Positions 3,772 to 5,314 of a stretch of DNA of 5,314 nt are shown one piece after another. The position numbers and the translations under genes are program-made. Origin of the DNA: Promethearchaeota archaeon (GTDB lineage: Archaea > Asgardarchaeota > Lokiarchaeia > Sigynarchaeales > SOKP01); assembly GCA_016839655.1 (NCBI GenBank), contig JAEOTW010000299.1, forward strand, positions 1 to 5,314, given 5' to 3'. Position 1 is the stretch's first letter. Each line of letters starts with the position of its first letter. Below the pieces are notes generated by a model. That model worked only from the letters and a program-made list of their open reading frames with translations, made no database searches and was not told the DNA's origin.

Positions 3772-5314
3772 ATGAATTTAAGAGAATTAATGGAAAGCCA
3801 AGCAAAAAAGTATAAGGACAAAATATTTCTGTACTGGAATGATATCACCATCTCTTATGCTCAATTGAATGAACTCACGAATAAAGTAGCGAATTTTTTA
3901 TACGATTTAGGTATTAGAAAAGGTGATAAAGTGAGTGTTTATTTACCAAATATGCCTGAGTTTGTATATTTATACTTAGGTATTCCTAAAATAGGAGCAG
4001 TTACTGGTCCTGTTAATGCGTTATTTAAACCTCGAGAAGTTAAATTTGTAGTAGGGCATTCAGAGGCTAAAGCTATTATAACTATTCCTAAATTTATGGA
4101 ATTGGTAAACCAAATTAAAAGTGAGCTTCCAGATTTGAAACATATAATTGTAATTGGAGAATCAATTGAAGGTGCCCTTAGATTTGAGGAATTGATGGAA
4201 AAGGCATCTGCTGAGTCCCCTCCTAAAGTAAAAATTAAGGAAAAAGAAGATCCAGCGGCTATATTATATACGTCAGGAACTACTGGTTTTCCTAAAGGTG
4301 TATTGCAAACTCACTTCAATATTAGAAGAAATGCTGAAATGATACGAGATTTCATGGATGCTAAGGAATATTATCGATTTATGTTAATTTTACCCTTATT
4401 TCACGTGAACGCTCAAATAGTAACTGTCATGGCGCCACTTACAATTGGAGCAAGTTGTATTTTAACATCTGGATTTTCAGCTCAAACACATTGGGAAACT
4501 GTAGCCAAATATAAAGCATCCACCTTTAGTTGTGTTCCAACAGTACTTTCTATCTTACTTAGGATGCCACATGAAAATTTGGATCTTTCTTCGTTAGAGT
4601 TTGTTATTTGTGGAGCTGCTCCATTACCTGTGGAAGTGTTTAAGGAATTTGAAAAAAAGTTTAATTGTAAAATAGTAGAAGGTTATGGTTTAACAGAGGG
4701 TACTTGTGCTTCTTCAGTTAATCCTTTACCTACAGAAACAGAAGATAGACGAAAAGTAGGAAGCATTGGAGTTCCATTACCTGGAAATGAGATGAAAATT
4801 GTTAATGAAGATGGAAAGGAAGTTCCTCCAAATACTAAGGGTGAAATTGTTGTTAAGGGAGATAATATTATGAAAGAATATTATAAAAATCCTGAAGCAA
4901 ACGCAGAAACTCTCAAGGGTGGGTGGTTATATACAGGAGATATTGGGTATATGGATGATGATGGGTTTTTCTATATAACAGATCGTAAAAAGGATATGAT
5001 AATACGAGGAGGAGAGAATATTTATCCTCGTGAAATTGAAGAAGTAATTTATTCTCATCCAGCAGTCTCATTAGGAACAGTTATTGGTGTACGAGACGAA
5101 ATCTATGGTGAGTTGCCTAAAGCCTTTATTGTTTTAAAAGAAGGGGAATCCGTGACTGAAGAAGAGATTATAGAATATTGTAAACAAAATCTAGCTGATT
5201 TTAAAGTACCAAAATATGTGGAGTTTAGAGATGACCTTCAAAAAACTCCTACAGGAAAGATTATGAAACAACCTCTTCGTGAAGAAGAAGAAAAAAAAAC
5301 TGGTAAAATCTTTA
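3772..5314 (+). CDS. AMP-forming acyl-CoA synthetase (fatty-acid-CoA ligase-like), 3' end outside window
   Basis: The frame is open for 514 codons from ATG 3772 to the window edge without a stop; only a short C-terminal tail should be missing. The protein is an ANL-superfamily adenylate-forming enzyme: carboxylate + ATP + CoA give acyl-CoA + AMP + PPi. The core motifs are visible in order: P-loop-like YTSGTTGFPKG (166-176), PLFHVN (208-213), CGAAPLP (280-286), GYGLTEGTC (304-312), YTGD (387-390), the hinge region DRKKDMIIRGGENIYP (404-419), and PTGKIMK with the adenylation lysine Lys496. All catalytic positions I can check are intact, so it should be active. There is no signal peptide or membrane segment; it is likely cytosolic. 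The small hydrophobic/aromatic pocket cannot be read for chain length, so medium-chain, long-chain or aromatic acids all remain possible. It has its own TATA box and sits 124 nt after the LLM gene, so it begins a new transcription unit that may continue past the window. Confidence 0.93.
   Translation, partial: MNLRELMESQAKKYKDKIFLYWNDITISYAQLNELTNKVANFLYDLGIRKGDKVSVYLPNMPEFVYLYLGIPKIGAVTGPVNALFKPREVKFVVGHSEAKAIITIPKFMELVNQIKSELPDLKHIIVIGESIEGALRFEELMEKASAESPPKVKIKEKEDPAAILYTSGTTGFPKGVLQTHFNIRRNAEMIRDFMDAKEYYRFMLILPLFHVNAQIVTVMAPLTIGASCILTSGFSAQTHWETVAKYKASTFSCVPTVLSILLRMPHENLDLSSLEFVICGAAPLPVEVFKEFEKKFNCKIVEGYGLTEGTCASSVNPLPTETEDRRKVGSIGVPLPGNEMKIVNEDGKEVPPNTKGEIVVKGDNIMKEYYKNPEANAETLKGGWLYTGDIGYMDDDGFFYITDRKKDMIIRGGENIYPREIEEVIYSHPAVSLGTVIGVRDEIYGELPKAFIVLKEGESVTEEEIIEYCKQNLADFKVPKYVEFRDDLQKTPTGKIMKQPLREEEEKKTGKIF

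Noticed and set aside
1..5314. tRNA or rRNA genes, CRISPR repeats, insertion sequences, toxin-antitoxin or phage genes
   Set aside because: I saw no regularly spaced repeats, tRNA-like arms, transposase motifs or terminal repeats on either strand; nearly all of the window is accounted for by the six metabolic genes and short spacers.

Overview
This is a low-GC stretch (roughly 33-45% GC by eye in the genes, lower between them). It holds six protein-coding genes, all of which look metabolic, and five concern acyl-CoA or beta-keto acid chemistry or the proteins that support it. An archaeal host is the best guess, because several signs agree. A thiolase is followed by DUF35 (zinc-ribbon/OB-fold) partner proteins. 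There is an F420-type luciferase-like oxidoreductase with a methylene-tetrahydromethanopterin-reductase-like motif. TATA-like boxes sit at archaeal distances from starts, and transcription units end in bare T-rich tracts without GC hairpins. The AT-rich composition and gene content would fit an uncultured lineage such as Asgard archaea, but nothing here fixes the taxon. Low-GC bacteria are not excluded.

Left part, + strand (1-1334): the C-terminal end of an SCP-x-type thiolase, then two different DUF35 proteins in tandem. The spacing is tight (19 nt, then a 1-nt TAATG overlap) and both DUF35 genes have strong Shine-Dalgarno sites, so this is almost certainly one operon encoding a thiolase-DUF35 complex. 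It ends in a T-rich tract at 1335-1362.

Middle (1335-2570): a convergent intergenic stretch with a T-rich terminator for each direction. It is followed on the - strand by a beta-keto acid cleavage enzyme (BKACE, DUF849). A 202-211 bp divergent intergenic region then carries an 11-bp inverted repeat around a TATA-like box close to the BKACE start.

Right part, + strand (2571-5314): an F420-dependent luciferase-like (LLM) oxidoreductase ending at a T10 tract. A separately promoted AMP-forming acyl-CoA synthetase follows and runs off the window with all its core motifs present.

Working model (inference): the ligase activates a carboxylic acid to its CoA ester, the LLM protein does an F420-linked redox step on an unknown substrate, BKACE swaps a beta-keto acid plus acetyl-CoA for acetoacetate plus a new acyl-CoA, and the thiolase-DUF35 complex carries out C-C cleavage or condensation. 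The genes occupy at least four transcription units, so a single shared pathway is suggested by neighbourhood only. I found no RNA genes, CRISPR array, mobile element or clearly new type of system.
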